Shown here: in pieces, positions 15,113 through 22,716 of the stretch
Layout of the letters: every line of letters begins with the position of its first letter
Position numbering within the stretch: the stretch's first letter is position 1
Assembly: GCA_035530875.1 (NCBI GenBank)
Contig: DATKUB010000059.1
Span: forward strand, 1 to 36,378
Source of the DNA: JANXYY01 sp035530875
GTDB lineage: Bacteria > Actinomycetota > Actinomycetes > Nanopelagicales > Nanopelagicaceae
DNA length: 36,378 nt
Direction of reading: 5' to 3'
Made by a program: the position numbers and the translations under genes
The notes under the pieces: generated by a model
Told to the model about the DNA's origin: nothing
Database searches by the model: none
What the model saw: the letters and a program-made list of their open reading frames with translations, nothing else

Positions 15113-15862
15113 ATGAGACTCGGAGTGGATGTTCGAATGAATCGACGCAAAATCATCCTAGGGGCCGCAGCATTTGTACTTGTTGGCGCTACTACTTCAA
15201 CTTTCTGGCTGAGTAACACGGGAATCATCTCGTTTGCATCGGCTCCCGTTCCTTCCGGCATGTCAAACACAGGAAATCTTTCATCCTTTGATGCATTGAA
15301 TCCATCCGCTGTCTCGCTCTCGCCGGGGGCCCAGAAAGCTAGCGGTGTCCTTCTAGGCAAAGTGACTGTAGCGGCCGGATATGCGTCGAAATTGGCAGTC
15401 GATGCATCATGGCTAGATCCACAGGATGCAGGTAAGGTCTTGAAGAACCCAAATGCCTGGATCAGTTTTGAACTTGACTACCCAGTTCATATGGGAGCCT
15501 GCAGCGGAGATGTATCTGCGGCATTTAGTATTACCGACACTTCTGTGAGCCCATCAGTGGTTCTTTGCGTCCTACCAAACACCAGTGCTGTTGGTTCGCC
15601 GACGTCTTACAGTGGGTCACTCACGATAACCTCAACAATGCTCACTGGCTACCTTGCGATGCCTGGAAACGCGGGAGATCCAGCAGGTGCACCAACTTGC
15701 AATTCGACCGGTACGACCTGGTGTGCTCCAACTGGTTTAAGCCTAAGTAATCAGAATGTTTTCTATGTTACTGCTTCGATCTACACACCAGGCACAAATG
15801 CTCCTGGGCAACAGAGCTCCCTGACGGGGTTGCAATTTTACCTCGGGGCGCGGACCCTCTAG
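15113..15862 (+). CDS. Exported protein B, SipW-cargo-like, family unknown
   Basis: A 249-aa protein (241 aa if the second ATG at 15137, MNRRKIILG, is used; neither start has a strong Shine-Dalgarno). The hydrophobic signal IILGAAAFVLVGATTSTFWL is followed by SNTG, similar in layout to protein A. The mature part is Ser/Thr/Gly-rich and predicted mainly beta. Four cysteines (in GACSGD, VLCVLP, PTCNST and TWCAPT) could form two disulfides, unlike the cysteine-free protein A. It is 54 bp after gene A, with an imperfect hairpin in the gap (15068-15091), and 6-12 bp before the signal peptidase. A minor or capping subunit is a reasonable but untested guess. Confidence 0.72.
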   Translation: MRLGVDVRMNRRKIILGAAAFVLVGATTSTFWLSNTGIISFASAPVPSGMSNTGNLSSFDALNPSAVSLSPGAQKASGVLLGKVTVAAGYASKLAVDASWLDPQDAGKVLKNPNAWISFELDYPVHMGACSGDVSAAFSITDTSVSPSVVLCVLPNTSAVGSPTSYSGSLTITSTMLTGYLAMPGNAGDPAGAPTCNSTGTTWCAPTGLSLSNQNVFYVTASIYTPGTNAPGQQSSLTGLQFYLGARTL

Positions 15863-15874
15863 GTCGAAGTGGCT

Positions 15875-17269
15875 ATGAAAAAATTGCGGCGAAAAAGTCA
15901 CGCTGTAGATCCACTCTTAAACGGATCTACAAGGCGTAGACGTATCCCTCGATTTTTCACCGCATTATTGTGGGGTTTCATTCCAACTCTCGCTTTGACT
16001 GCGGTTGCCTCCTACGTGGGACTGAGCGTGGTTAGGCAGATCTATCCACCAGTGGTGATGGTCGAGGGAACCTCGATGAACCCACTCTTGCACACCGGCG
16101 ATCTTGTATTCCTAAAGAAAGCCCAGGTGAAAGATCTCCATAAGGGTCAAATCATCGCGTTTCGCACGTCACCAAATGTTCAACAGTTATGGCACGTCCC
16201 AGGAAGTTACGTCCACCGGATCGTCACAGTGCAGAAGGGCTCTTACGGCCTGCAGTTCCAGACCAAGGGTGACAATGTCTCTGGTAAAGACCCGTTCTGG
16301 ACAGTGCAAGCCAATGTCATTGGAGTCTATGAAAGTAAAATTAGCGGTGTCGCATATCCAGTCCTATTCATCGGTAGCAAACAGGGCAAGATTCTTGGCG
16401 CCGGTCTTCTTCTCATCCTTCTTCTCTACTGGTTACTTGGAATTTTCGAACGCAAGAATTCTGCCGACGCCGTAAACGTTCATCACCTGTCATCCATCGT
16501 GGATGAGGCTCGTGCCATCACCCATAAGATGGAAGAGATCGCCCTTTCGCAACTACGTGGCACTCATCACACACCGACGGCCCTTGCGTCCGGCGACGCC
16601 ACAATTGACAAGCCTGCGGTCGACGATGACCGCGAAACGATGCGACAGCTCGTCGGTGCGATCGGTGAATACGGGGAACACCTACAGAGCCACACGGCAG
16701 TCATGAAAGGCCTGGCTGCAACTACCGCCGAACTCCAGGGTGCTACGGTGGAGATGCGTCAAGCGATCGTCGCGAATCCTCGTCCACTAGTAATAACTAC
16801 AAGCCCACCTCCACTCGTAGCGAAAGAGGTCAAGCCCATTAGCGCCGAGATGCCACGCCTTAAGCGGAGTCTTACCGGTTTCTCGCGCAAGGCAGTACGC
16901 GCAATGCACTCACAAATGGCTGCTGACCTGGCTCATACCAAGGATCTCGTGGATCAACTAGAGAACAGTGTTATTCAACTTGAGGGCAACGTTGAACAAT
17001 TACAGAATCATGTAACTGAAATAAGTCTCGATCGTGATCGCATGGAACAAGAGTTGATTCAAGCGCGCAACCTGCAGGAGTCTCTGGCTTCATCTCTGGC
17101 CATTGCTGAAGAGCAATTGAAAGTTTCGCAAATAATTCAGACTCATGTGGTGCCAACTCACGTGATTTCCGCAAATCACTCCACAAATGAGCACAACGAA
17201 AGCTTTATGTCATCGCTGGCAAACCTGGCACTTAGAGGGCTTGCTCGACGCTTTGGCCTCTCCAAGTAA
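15875..17269 (+). CDS. SipW/ER-type signal peptidase I with long coiled-coil tail
   Basis: A 464-aa membrane protease. TM1 (about 30-52) precedes the catalytic Ser67 in VEGTSMNP. His114 in SYVHRIVTV stands where bacterial SPase I has Lys, marking the ER/archaeal/SipW class. TKGDN (Asp133) and Asp139 supply the acidic region, and TM2 lies at about 172-191. It is expected to cut the signal peptides of the two preceding proteins. About 270 further residues follow TM2 on the cytoplasmic side. These include a Pro-rich link (about 280-310) and heptad-like helices (about 345-415, with LVDQLENSVIQLEGNVEQLQ), ending in a basic amphipathic tail. Typical SipW proteins end soon after TM2. ATG 15875 was preferred to a GTG six bases earlier. 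Confidence 0.88.
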   Translation: MKKLRRKSHAVDPLLNGSTRRRRIPRFFTALLWGFIPTLALTAVASYVGLSVVRQIYPPVVMVEGTSMNPLLHTGDLVFLKKAQVKDLHKGQIIAFRTSPNVQQLWHVPGSYVHRIVTVQKGSYGLQFQTKGDNVSGKDPFWTVQANVIGVYESKISGVAYPVLFIGSKQGKILGAGLLLILLLYWLLGIFERKNSADAVNVHHLSSIVDEARAITHKMEEIALSQLRGTHHTPTALASGDATIDKPAVDDDRETMRQLVGAIGEYGEHLQSHTAVMKGLAATTAELQGATVEMRQAIVANPRPLVITTSPPPLVAKEVKPISAEMPRLKRSLTGFSRKAVRAMHSQMAADLAHTKDLVDQLENSVIQLEGNVEQLQNHVTEISLDRDRMEQELIQARNLQESLASSLAIAEEQLKVSQIIQTHVVPTHVISANHSTNEHNESFMSSLANLALRGLARRFGLSK

Positions 17270-17271
17270 AT

Positions 17272-18408
17272 TCAGCTAAGGGCCTGTGCCAAATCAGCAA
17301 TCAGATCATCCTTGTGTTCAAGTCCAACGGATAACCGAATTAGGTCATCTGGAACCTCAAGCGCGCTGCCAGCAACGGAGGCATGGGTCATTTTCCCCGG
17401 GTGCTCAATCAAGGACTCAACTCCACCTAGCGATTCGGCAAGGGTGAAAAGTTCAACCCGTTTGCAGACCTGAAGTGCCGCCTCAATCCCGCCCCTAACG
17501 CGGAATGAAACCATGCCGCCGAAGTCTCGCATCTGACGTTTAGCGATTTCGTGGCCTGGGTGCGAAACCAAACCGGGGTAGCGGACTTCGCTAACGCGCT
17601 CGTGCGTCACCAAAAAATCAACGACAGCCCTGGCATTTTCACAGTGACGATCCATTCGAACCGCAAGGGTTTTGGCGCCTCGAAGTACTAGCCACGCATC
17701 AAAAGGTCCCGCCACAGGTCCCATTGCGTTGTGGTTGTAGGCAATTCGCTCAGCCAAACCCGCGTCGGCAACAACGATGGCACCTCCAACAACATCACTG
17801 TGGCCGCCCAAATATTTGGTTGTCGAATGCACGACGGCATCTGCGCCGAGCTCTAACGGCCTTTGCAGGTATGGCGAGGCGAAGGTGTTGTCGACAATCA
17901 ATAGCGCACCTGCTTCGTGAGCGATATTCGCCAATTCTGAAATGTCAGAAATCGAAAGCAGCGGATTAGTCGGAGTTTCAGTCCAAATTACTTTTGTCTT
18001 GTTGGGGATGATCGCTGCACGTACCGCATTCAAATCACTCTGATCCACAGCTGTGTGCTCAACTCCCCACGGCTCTAGGACCTTGGCGAAGAGTCGGTAC
18101 GAACCACCATAGGCATCGATCGGAACCACGAGATGATCGCCGGGGCGAAGGATCGTTCGTAGGAGCAGATCCTCGGCAGCTAGCCCTGAGGCGGTAGCGA
18201 AGGCTCTGGTGCCGTTCTCCAGGGCCGCTAAACACTCCTCTAAGGCGTCCCTGGTCGGATTGCCACTCCGGGCATATTCGTATCCCGCACGCAGTCCCCC
18301 GACCCCGTCTTGTTTAAATGTAGACACTTGGTAAATCGGCGGCACCACTGCACCCGTTCGTGGGTCAGCTTCTTGGCCAGAGTGAATAGCGGACGTTTCA
18401 AATTTCAT
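17272..18408 (-). CDS. metB: Cystathionine gamma-synthase/gamma-lyase (PLP enzyme)
   Basis: A 378-aa Cys/Met-metabolism PLP enzyme. The Schiff-base Lys198 lies in HSTTKYLGGHSDVVGG. YEYARSGNPTRDALE (phosphate/Arg region), the PLP-aspartate stretch IVDNTFASPYLQRPLELGAD and the C-terminal SLGGVESLIEHPGKMTHAS are family hallmarks. Sequence alone does not separate gamma-synthase (O-acyl-homoserine plus cysteine) from gamma-lyase (cystathionine to cysteine). Being encoded directly after a cystathionine beta-synthase favours the lyase role in reverse transsulfuration, though bifunctional enzymes occur. Its ATG follows immediately after the TAA of the upstream gene. Its stop is only 2 bp from the stop of the convergent signal peptidase gene. 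Confidence 0.92.
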   Translation of the reverse strand: MKFETSAIHSGQEADPRTGAVVPPIYQVSTFKQDGVGGLRAGYEYARSGNPTRDALEECLAALENGTRAFATASGLAAEDLLLRTILRPGDHLVVPIDAYGGSYRLFAKVLEPWGVEHTAVDQSDLNAVRAAIIPNKTKVIWTETPTNPLLSISDISELANIAHEAGALLIVDNTFASPYLQRPLELGADAVVHSTTKYLGGHSDVVGGAIVVADAGLAERIAYNHNAMGPVAGPFDAWLVLRGAKTLAVRMDRHCENARAVVDFLVTHERVSEVRYPGLVSHPGHEIAKRQMRDFGGMVSFRVRGGIEAALQVCKRVELFTLAESLGGVESLIEHPGKMTHASVAGSALEVPDDLIRLSVGLEHKDDLIADLAQALS

Positions 18409-19770
18409 TTAGGACACCACATATCCGAGTAGGTCTTGCCTAGTTATAACACCGATTGGTTTTCCATTATCGATCACCGTGAGCGCGCCAGAGCCGCCAA
18501 AGGCAGTAACTGCAGCAGACACCGGCTCCTTGCTACCAATCATTGGGAGCGGCATACCCATGTGCTTACTCACCGGGTCGGATAATGCCGCTTTCCCGGC
18601 AAAAATTGCATCTAATAGTGCCGACTCTTCCACCGATCCGACAATTTCGCCGATCATCACGGGAGGTTCGGCCTTCACGACGGGAACCTGCGACACGTCG
18701 AATTCTCGCAGGATGTCGATCGCTTCGCGAATGGTCTCGTTGGGATGGACATGGACAAAAGGGGGTAGGTCTCCAGACTTCTGTTGCAAAATCCGGCCTA
18801 CTGTCTCTTGTTCATCTCCGCCCAAAAATCCGTATCTTCGCATCCACTCGTCATTGAATACTTTCCCGAGATAGCCGCGTCCACCATCGGGCAACAAGAT
18901 CACGACTAGGTCATCTTTTTTTGCCCGTTTTGCTACCTCTAAACCGGCCACGACAGCCAGTCCACATGAACCGCCGACGAGTAGACCCTCCTCACGCGCT
19001 AGCCGACGAGTCATGTTGAATGCATCGCTATCCGATACCGCAATAATCTCGTCAACAACACTCTGATCGAACGCTGTAGGCCAGAAATCCTCGCCCACGC
19101 CTTCTACCAAATACGGTCGTCCGGTCCCGCCAGAATAAACACTGCCTTCCGGATCGGCCCCGATTATTCGCACTTTCCCACCGCTGACTTCCTTTAAATA
19201 TTTACCGATTCCAGAGATCGACCCACCAGTTCCCACGCCAGCAACAAAGTGCGTCACAGTGCCGTCGGTGTCAGCCCAAATTTCTGGTCCCGTCGTCTCA
19301 TAATGCGAAAGTGGATTGTTGGGATTGGAATATTGATCGGGCTTCCATGCCCCAGGAATGTCATTGGCTAGCCGTGCACTCACCGAGTAATAGGACGCGG
19401 GATCTTCGGGATCCACGGCGGTAGGACAGACAACAACCTCTGCACCATAGGCACGCAGAACATTGATCTTGTCTAAAGAGACTTTGTCGGGACAGACGAA
19501 TACACACTTATATCCTCGTTGCTGAGCGACGAGGGCCAGGCCGATGCCGGTATTTCCACTTGTGGGCTCAACGATTGTGCCGCCCGGCTTTAGTAGTCCC
19601 AAGGCCTCAGCGGCATCAACCATCTTCACAGCAATTCGGTCCTTGGCCGAGCCGCCGGGATTCAAATACTCAACTTTTACAACTACGTCAGCTGATAGCC
19701 CACTTGCAATCCGATTTAGTCGGAGAAGTGGAGTGTTGCCAATCATGTCCACGATGGAGTCATAAATCAT
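18409..19770 (-). CDS. cbs: Cystathionine beta-synthase
   Basis: A 453-aa enzyme condensing serine (or O-acetylserine) with homocysteine to cystathionine. The N-terminal fold-type II PLP domain (about 1-310) has Lys43 in PGGSAKDRIA, the substrate loop EPTSGNTGIGLALVA, the glycine loop GVGTGGSISGIGKYL and GGSCG. Residues about 335-453 form two CBS motifs (PPFVHVHPNETIREAIDILR onward, ending IGVITRQDLLGYVVS), a regulatory module absent from plain cysteine synthases. There is no heme-binding N-terminal extension as in vertebrate CBS. AGGG precedes the ATG. It lies 19 bp after the LysE-family gene and abuts the gamma-synthase gene, so an operon is likely. Confidence 0.93.
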   Translation of the reverse strand: MIYDSIVDMIGNTPLLRLNRIASGLSADVVVKVEYLNPGGSAKDRIAVKMVDAAEALGLLKPGGTIVEPTSGNTGIGLALVAQQRGYKCVFVCPDKVSLDKINVLRAYGAEVVVCPTAVDPEDPASYYSVSARLANDIPGAWKPDQYSNPNNPLSHYETTGPEIWADTDGTVTHFVAGVGTGGSISGIGKYLKEVSGGKVRIIGADPEGSVYSGGTGRPYLVEGVGEDFWPTAFDQSVVDEIIAVSDSDAFNMTRRLAREEGLLVGGSCGLAVVAGLEVAKRAKKDDLVVILLPDGGRGYLGKVFNDEWMRRYGFLGGDEQETVGRILQQKSGDLPPFVHVHPNETIREAIDILREFDVSQVPVVKAEPPVMIGEIVGSVEESALLDAIFAGKAALSDPVSKHMGMPLPMIGSKEPVSAAVTAFGGSGALTVIDNGKPIGVITRQDLLGYVVS

Positions 19771-19789
19771 GGATTTACCCTAGTGGGGC

Positions 19790-20425
19790 TTAGCGGTGTG
19801 GGGCTAAGAGCAAACCAGTTGCAAGAACCATCAATCCAGCAGCGGAGGCACCCGTCAGCCAGCGTCGGACTGTGGCCCGGGCCAGGAGCGCGGTCGCTCG
19901 ATCAACCATCAGAACCAAAAGCATGTACCAAACTGACGATACGAACGCCTGAACCAGACCCAGAATGACAATCCCCTGCCAAATGGAAAATCCACGAGGG
20001 ATAAATTGTGGAATGAACGCAACAGCAAAAACGGCCGCTTTAACGTTGGTCAAATTTGTGATCAGTCCAACCCGGTATGACGAAGAAAGGCTCACGCCTG
20101 AAGTTCTGTCCAGATCAAATTTCCCTGATTCTTTCCGAAGCGCGTAAAGCGTGCTCAAGGCCAGAGCCAACAAATACCCGGCTCCGATTAGCCGAAGTGC
20201 GTTGTACGCGGCCGGCGAGGCGGCGAAAACCGCCGAAAGGCCAAGAGCTGAGCAAAGTGCCCAGACGACAAGTCCTGATCCGTTGCCCCAGGCCGCCCGA
20301 AAGCCGGCTTCTTTCCCTCCGGCAATAGTCTGGCGAAGCAACATGGCAACACCTTGCCCGGGGAGAATCGCAAGCAACAACGCCGTTGCCGCAAAAGCGG
20401 GGATTACTCGGAGCAAATGCAGCAT
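19790..20425 (-). CDS. LysE/RhtB-family amino-acid exporter
   Basis: A 211-aa membrane protein with about six hydrophobic segments. It matches LysE/RhtB translocators: an N-terminal LLLAILPGQGVAMLLRQTIAGG (the PGP-like motif of helix 1) with GFRAAWGNGSG, then the central KAAVFAVAFIPQFI signature. Known members export lysine, arginine, homoserine, threonine or cysteine derivatives. As first gene of the run with cystathionine beta- and gamma-synthase, a sulfur amino acid or homoserine/homocysteine overflow role is likely, but this is inferred from context only. It is divergently transcribed from the pyrimidine-reductase-like gene. Confidence 0.87.
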   Translation of the reverse strand: MLHLLRVIPAFAATALLLAILPGQGVAMLLRQTIAGGKEAGFRAAWGNGSGLVVWALCSALGLSAVFAASPAAYNALRLIGAGYLLALALSTLYALRKESGKFDLDRTSGVSLSSSYRVGLITNLTNVKAAVFAVAFIPQFIPRGFSIWQGIVILGLVQAFVSSVWYMLLVLMVDRATALLARATVRRWLTGASAAGLMVLATGLLLAPHR

Positions 20426-20485
20426 CAGCGATAACCTATCTTGGTGGTGTCAGCAGCAGATTCTCGCACAGGCAGTGAGCCTGTT

Positions 20486-21166
20486 ATGCGATCTTTGCTA
20501 GCACCTAACTTGCAGTCACTCGATGACGCAGATCTGTTGCGCCTTTACGCCTACCCGCCGGAATTAGTAACCCCTTGGATCCGCGCCAACATGGTTTCAT
20601 CAATTGATGGGAGTGCAGCATTCCATGGTAAGTCCAAGGGTCTAACCAATGCGGCAGATCGAAGGCTGTTCCATTTGCTGCGCTCGCTCGCCGATGTCGT
20701 CTTAATCGGAGCCGGATCGGTGCGGGCTGAACCTTATTTCAATCACACAAAACAGGTCGCGGTGATAACGCGGAGCGGAGAACTGCCAAGCAGTTTCTTC
20801 ACTGGCCGACCACCTCTGGTGATAACGGCTGAGGCGTTGGACGCAAGAGTTCGAGCAGAACTTTCCAAAGTGGCGGAGGTGGTGACCTGCGGTCGCCATG
20901 AAGTTGAATTTGATTTGGTTCTAGAGCTCTTCGCATCTCGGGGGTGGCTAAAGGTGCTCTGCGAAGGAGGCCCTTCACTTCTCAGTCAACTCAATGCGTC
21001 TGGACTGATCGACGAAGTTGCTTTAACGATCTCGCCGCTACTCATAGGTAGCGGAACATCAATGCTCCAGAAAGGGATGGAAACACAGTCGAATTTCGAA
21101 CTTGCATCGCTCGTGAAAGCGAAAGGGAATCTTTTCGCGCGCTACCTCGCGGTCAGAAACATATGA
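20486..21166 (+). CDS. Pyrimidine reductase-family protein (RibD C-terminal domain)
   Basis: A 226-aa protein of the RibD-C/dihydrofolate-reductase-like fold, usually NADPH-dependent. Seen: WIRANMVSSIDGSAAF with the substrate-site SxDG, DVVLIGAGSVRAEPY for cofactor binding, LCEGGPSLLSQL, and the C-terminal DEVALTISPLLIGSG. Actinobacteria commonly carry this single-domain relative outside the riboflavin operon. A role in riboflavin synthesis is possible but not shown. The start was set at ATG 20486 (MRSLLAPN), matching the family start. GTG/TTG codons up to 45 bp earlier are in frame, and TAACCT (20432-20437) might serve a leaderless transcript from 20444. Confidence 0.85.
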   Translation: MRSLLAPNLQSLDDADLLRLYAYPPELVTPWIRANMVSSIDGSAAFHGKSKGLTNAADRRLFHLLRSLADVVLIGAGSVRAEPYFNHTKQVAVITRSGELPSSFFTGRPPLVITAEALDARVRAELSKVAEVVTCGRHEVEFDLVLELFASRGWLKVLCEGGPSLLSQLNASGLIDEVALTISPLLIGSGTSMLQKGMETQSNFELASLVKAKGNLFARYLAVRNI

Positions 21167-21206
21167 GGCGGGCCGCCGTTCACGGGAGGCGGGCCGCCGT
21201 TCACGG
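21165..21206. repeat. Two perfect 21-bp tandem copies at the stop codon
   Basis: Two identical 21-bp units, each beginning GAGGCGGGCC, start at the second base of the TGA stop (21164-21166) and run into the gap between convergent genes. The sequence is GC-rich and self-complementary in part (GGCGGGCCGCC). A recent slippage duplication, perhaps of a termination element. Confidence 0.8.
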
Positions 21207-21212
21207 GGAGAA

Positions 21213-22085
21213 TTAAGCGCCGCCGCCTAAACCAATAAAGACAAGTCCCAAAATTGAAAGCACGATGCCAACGTATTGAATCCGTGCCAATCTTTCGTGT
21301 TGAAACTTGGCGGCAAGTATCACGGTAGTCATCGGATAAAGAGAACCGAGCACCGCAACGATTGAGAACATTCCCATCGTCGAAGCCACACCAAGAAGCA
21401 CATTTGCAGAGAGATCAAAGGTTCCAATCAACGCTAACAGCGGCAGATCCGATCTCCTGATGTCGCTTGATTTCGGTGAAAATGAGAGCATAATTCCGAA
21501 AGTTAGAACCATCACTAAGCGCATCGCGGTCATTGTCATTAATGGACTAGACCTTGAACCAAATTGCATGAAGGTAAGCGTCAATCCGAATCCAGCACCT
21601 GCCAAAATCGCTAGAAGAACAGGCTTGGCACCCACCAATCCAGATAGTTCCGGACCGCTGGCCGCGACTACACCGATGATCGCAATACAAATACCCAGAA
21701 GTTGAAGTTGACTAGGCCGCTCCCCTCTGACCAGCCCAATAACTACTGGGACGATCACACCTAGCGAGGCAATCGGGGAAACCACTCCCATCGTGCCCGA
21801 CGAGAGAGCGGAGTAGAACGCCAAGAGAGATCCGAAGCCGATAACTCCGGCTGCAAACGCGTATCCGCCATAGCCGCCCCAGCCAAGTAACTGCTTATGC
21901 CATTGACCGGTGATCACCACCAGGAGCGCGCCAAGAACCAGACCCATAGCTTGTGCGGTGCCGACCACGCCGATGACTTTTCGTTCTTTAGAGAGAACTC
22001 CACCCAAATAATCGGAGGTGCCCCAGAGCAAACTGGTGAAAAGTGCGATTAGCGCGGCCACCAGGCTGACCATAGCGGTGAGCAT
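21213..22085 (-). CDS. EamA/DMT-superfamily transporter
   Basis: A 290-aa protein with about ten hydrophobic segments in two EamA repeats (about 10-140 and 155-287). Seen: LFTSLLWGTSDYLGG at the start of helix 1, typical of EamA proteins, PIASLGVIVPVVIGLVRGERPS ending the first half and LYPMTTVILAAKFQHERL ending the second. Members move metabolites out of or into the cell, and the substrate cannot be told. ATG 22085 is taken as start, and MVSLVAAL five codons on is an alternative. It converges on the pyrimidine-reductase-like gene and diverges from the DUF3000 gene. Confidence 0.87.
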   Translation of the reverse strand: MLTAMVSLVAALIALFTSLLWGTSDYLGGVLSKERKVIGVVGTAQAMGLVLGALLVVITGQWHKQLLGWGGYGGYAFAAGVIGFGSLLAFYSALSSGTMGVVSPIASLGVIVPVVIGLVRGERPSQLQLLGICIAIIGVVAASGPELSGLVGAKPVLLAILAGAGFGLTLTFMQFGSRSSPLMTMTAMRLVMVLTFGIMLSFSPKSSDIRRSDLPLLALIGTFDLSANVLLGVASTMGMFSIVAVLGSLYPMTTVILAAKFQHERLARIQYVGIVLSILGLVFIGLGGGA

Positions 22086-22137
22086 GGATGTGGCGCGCCT
22101 AACCCATCAACCGGTCCCAAGTTTCTAGGCTAGGCAC

Positions 22138-22716
22138 ATGTCGCGGTTGAAGGAGCAAGCCACCTTTGACGGAGCACTAAAGGCGCTCCGTGGAGTTAAG
22201 GCGCGGCCGGAAATAGTGGTGGAAGAAGCCCCGGCGCCCGCCCGACTCGCACCCTATGCGGTCGCGCTTACCGCCGACGTACTGGCCTCGCCCGGAGCCG
22301 ATGACGATCTAGCCACCGGTCGCTTCGTCCTACTTTACGATCCGGCAGGCCATGAAGCTTGGGATGGCTCGTTTCGATGCGTCACCTTTGCCCGCGCTCA
22401 ACTTGAAAGTGAGATGGAGACAGATCCGCTTCTGCCCGAGATCGGTTGGAGTTGGCTCTTGGAGTCGCTTGCCGCTCACAACGCCAGCTTCTTGGCTCCG
22501 AGTGGAACCGTGACCCGGGTGGCCAGTCAGTCCTTTGGGCAGTTAGCGGACCGGGAGCCGAGCGCCGAAATTGAAATCAGAGCATCATGGACGCCGAAGG
22601 GCACTATCGACGCCCATTTAGCTGCTTGGTTCGATGTTCTCGCCACCTGTGCTGGCCTGCCACCGATGCCAGAAGGTGTGGCTCTAATTAGTGGGGCGCG
22701 ACGCGGAACTCGATGA
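22138..22716 (+). CDS. DUF3000 family protein
   Basis: A 192-aa actinobacterial protein of unknown function recognised as DUF3000. Seen: PEIVVEEAPAPARLAPYAVA, the acidic ATGRFVLLYDPAGHEAWDGSF segment, DPLLPEIGWSWLLESL and AAWFDVLATCAGLPPMPEGV near the C-terminus. In actinomycetes it is usually encoded directly before an RNase D gene, as here, with an ATGA overlap (22713-22716), implying coupled translation and perhaps a shared role in RNA metabolism. No membrane segment or signal peptide. Confidence 0.9.
   Translation: MSRLKEQATFDGALKALRGVKARPEIVVEEAPAPARLAPYAVALTADVLASPGADDDLATGRFVLLYDPAGHEAWDGSFRCVTFARAQLESEMETDPLLPEIGWSWLLESLAAHNASFLAPSGTVTRVASQSFGQLADREPSAEIEIRASWTPKGTIDAHLAAWFDVLATCAGLPPMPEGVALISGARRGTR

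Noticed and set aside
11098..17269. The tRNA-Val to signal-peptidase segment as an integrated island
   Set aside because: I searched by eye for a second copy of the tRNA-Val 3' end and saw none, nor any integrase, so there is no direct evidence of integration.
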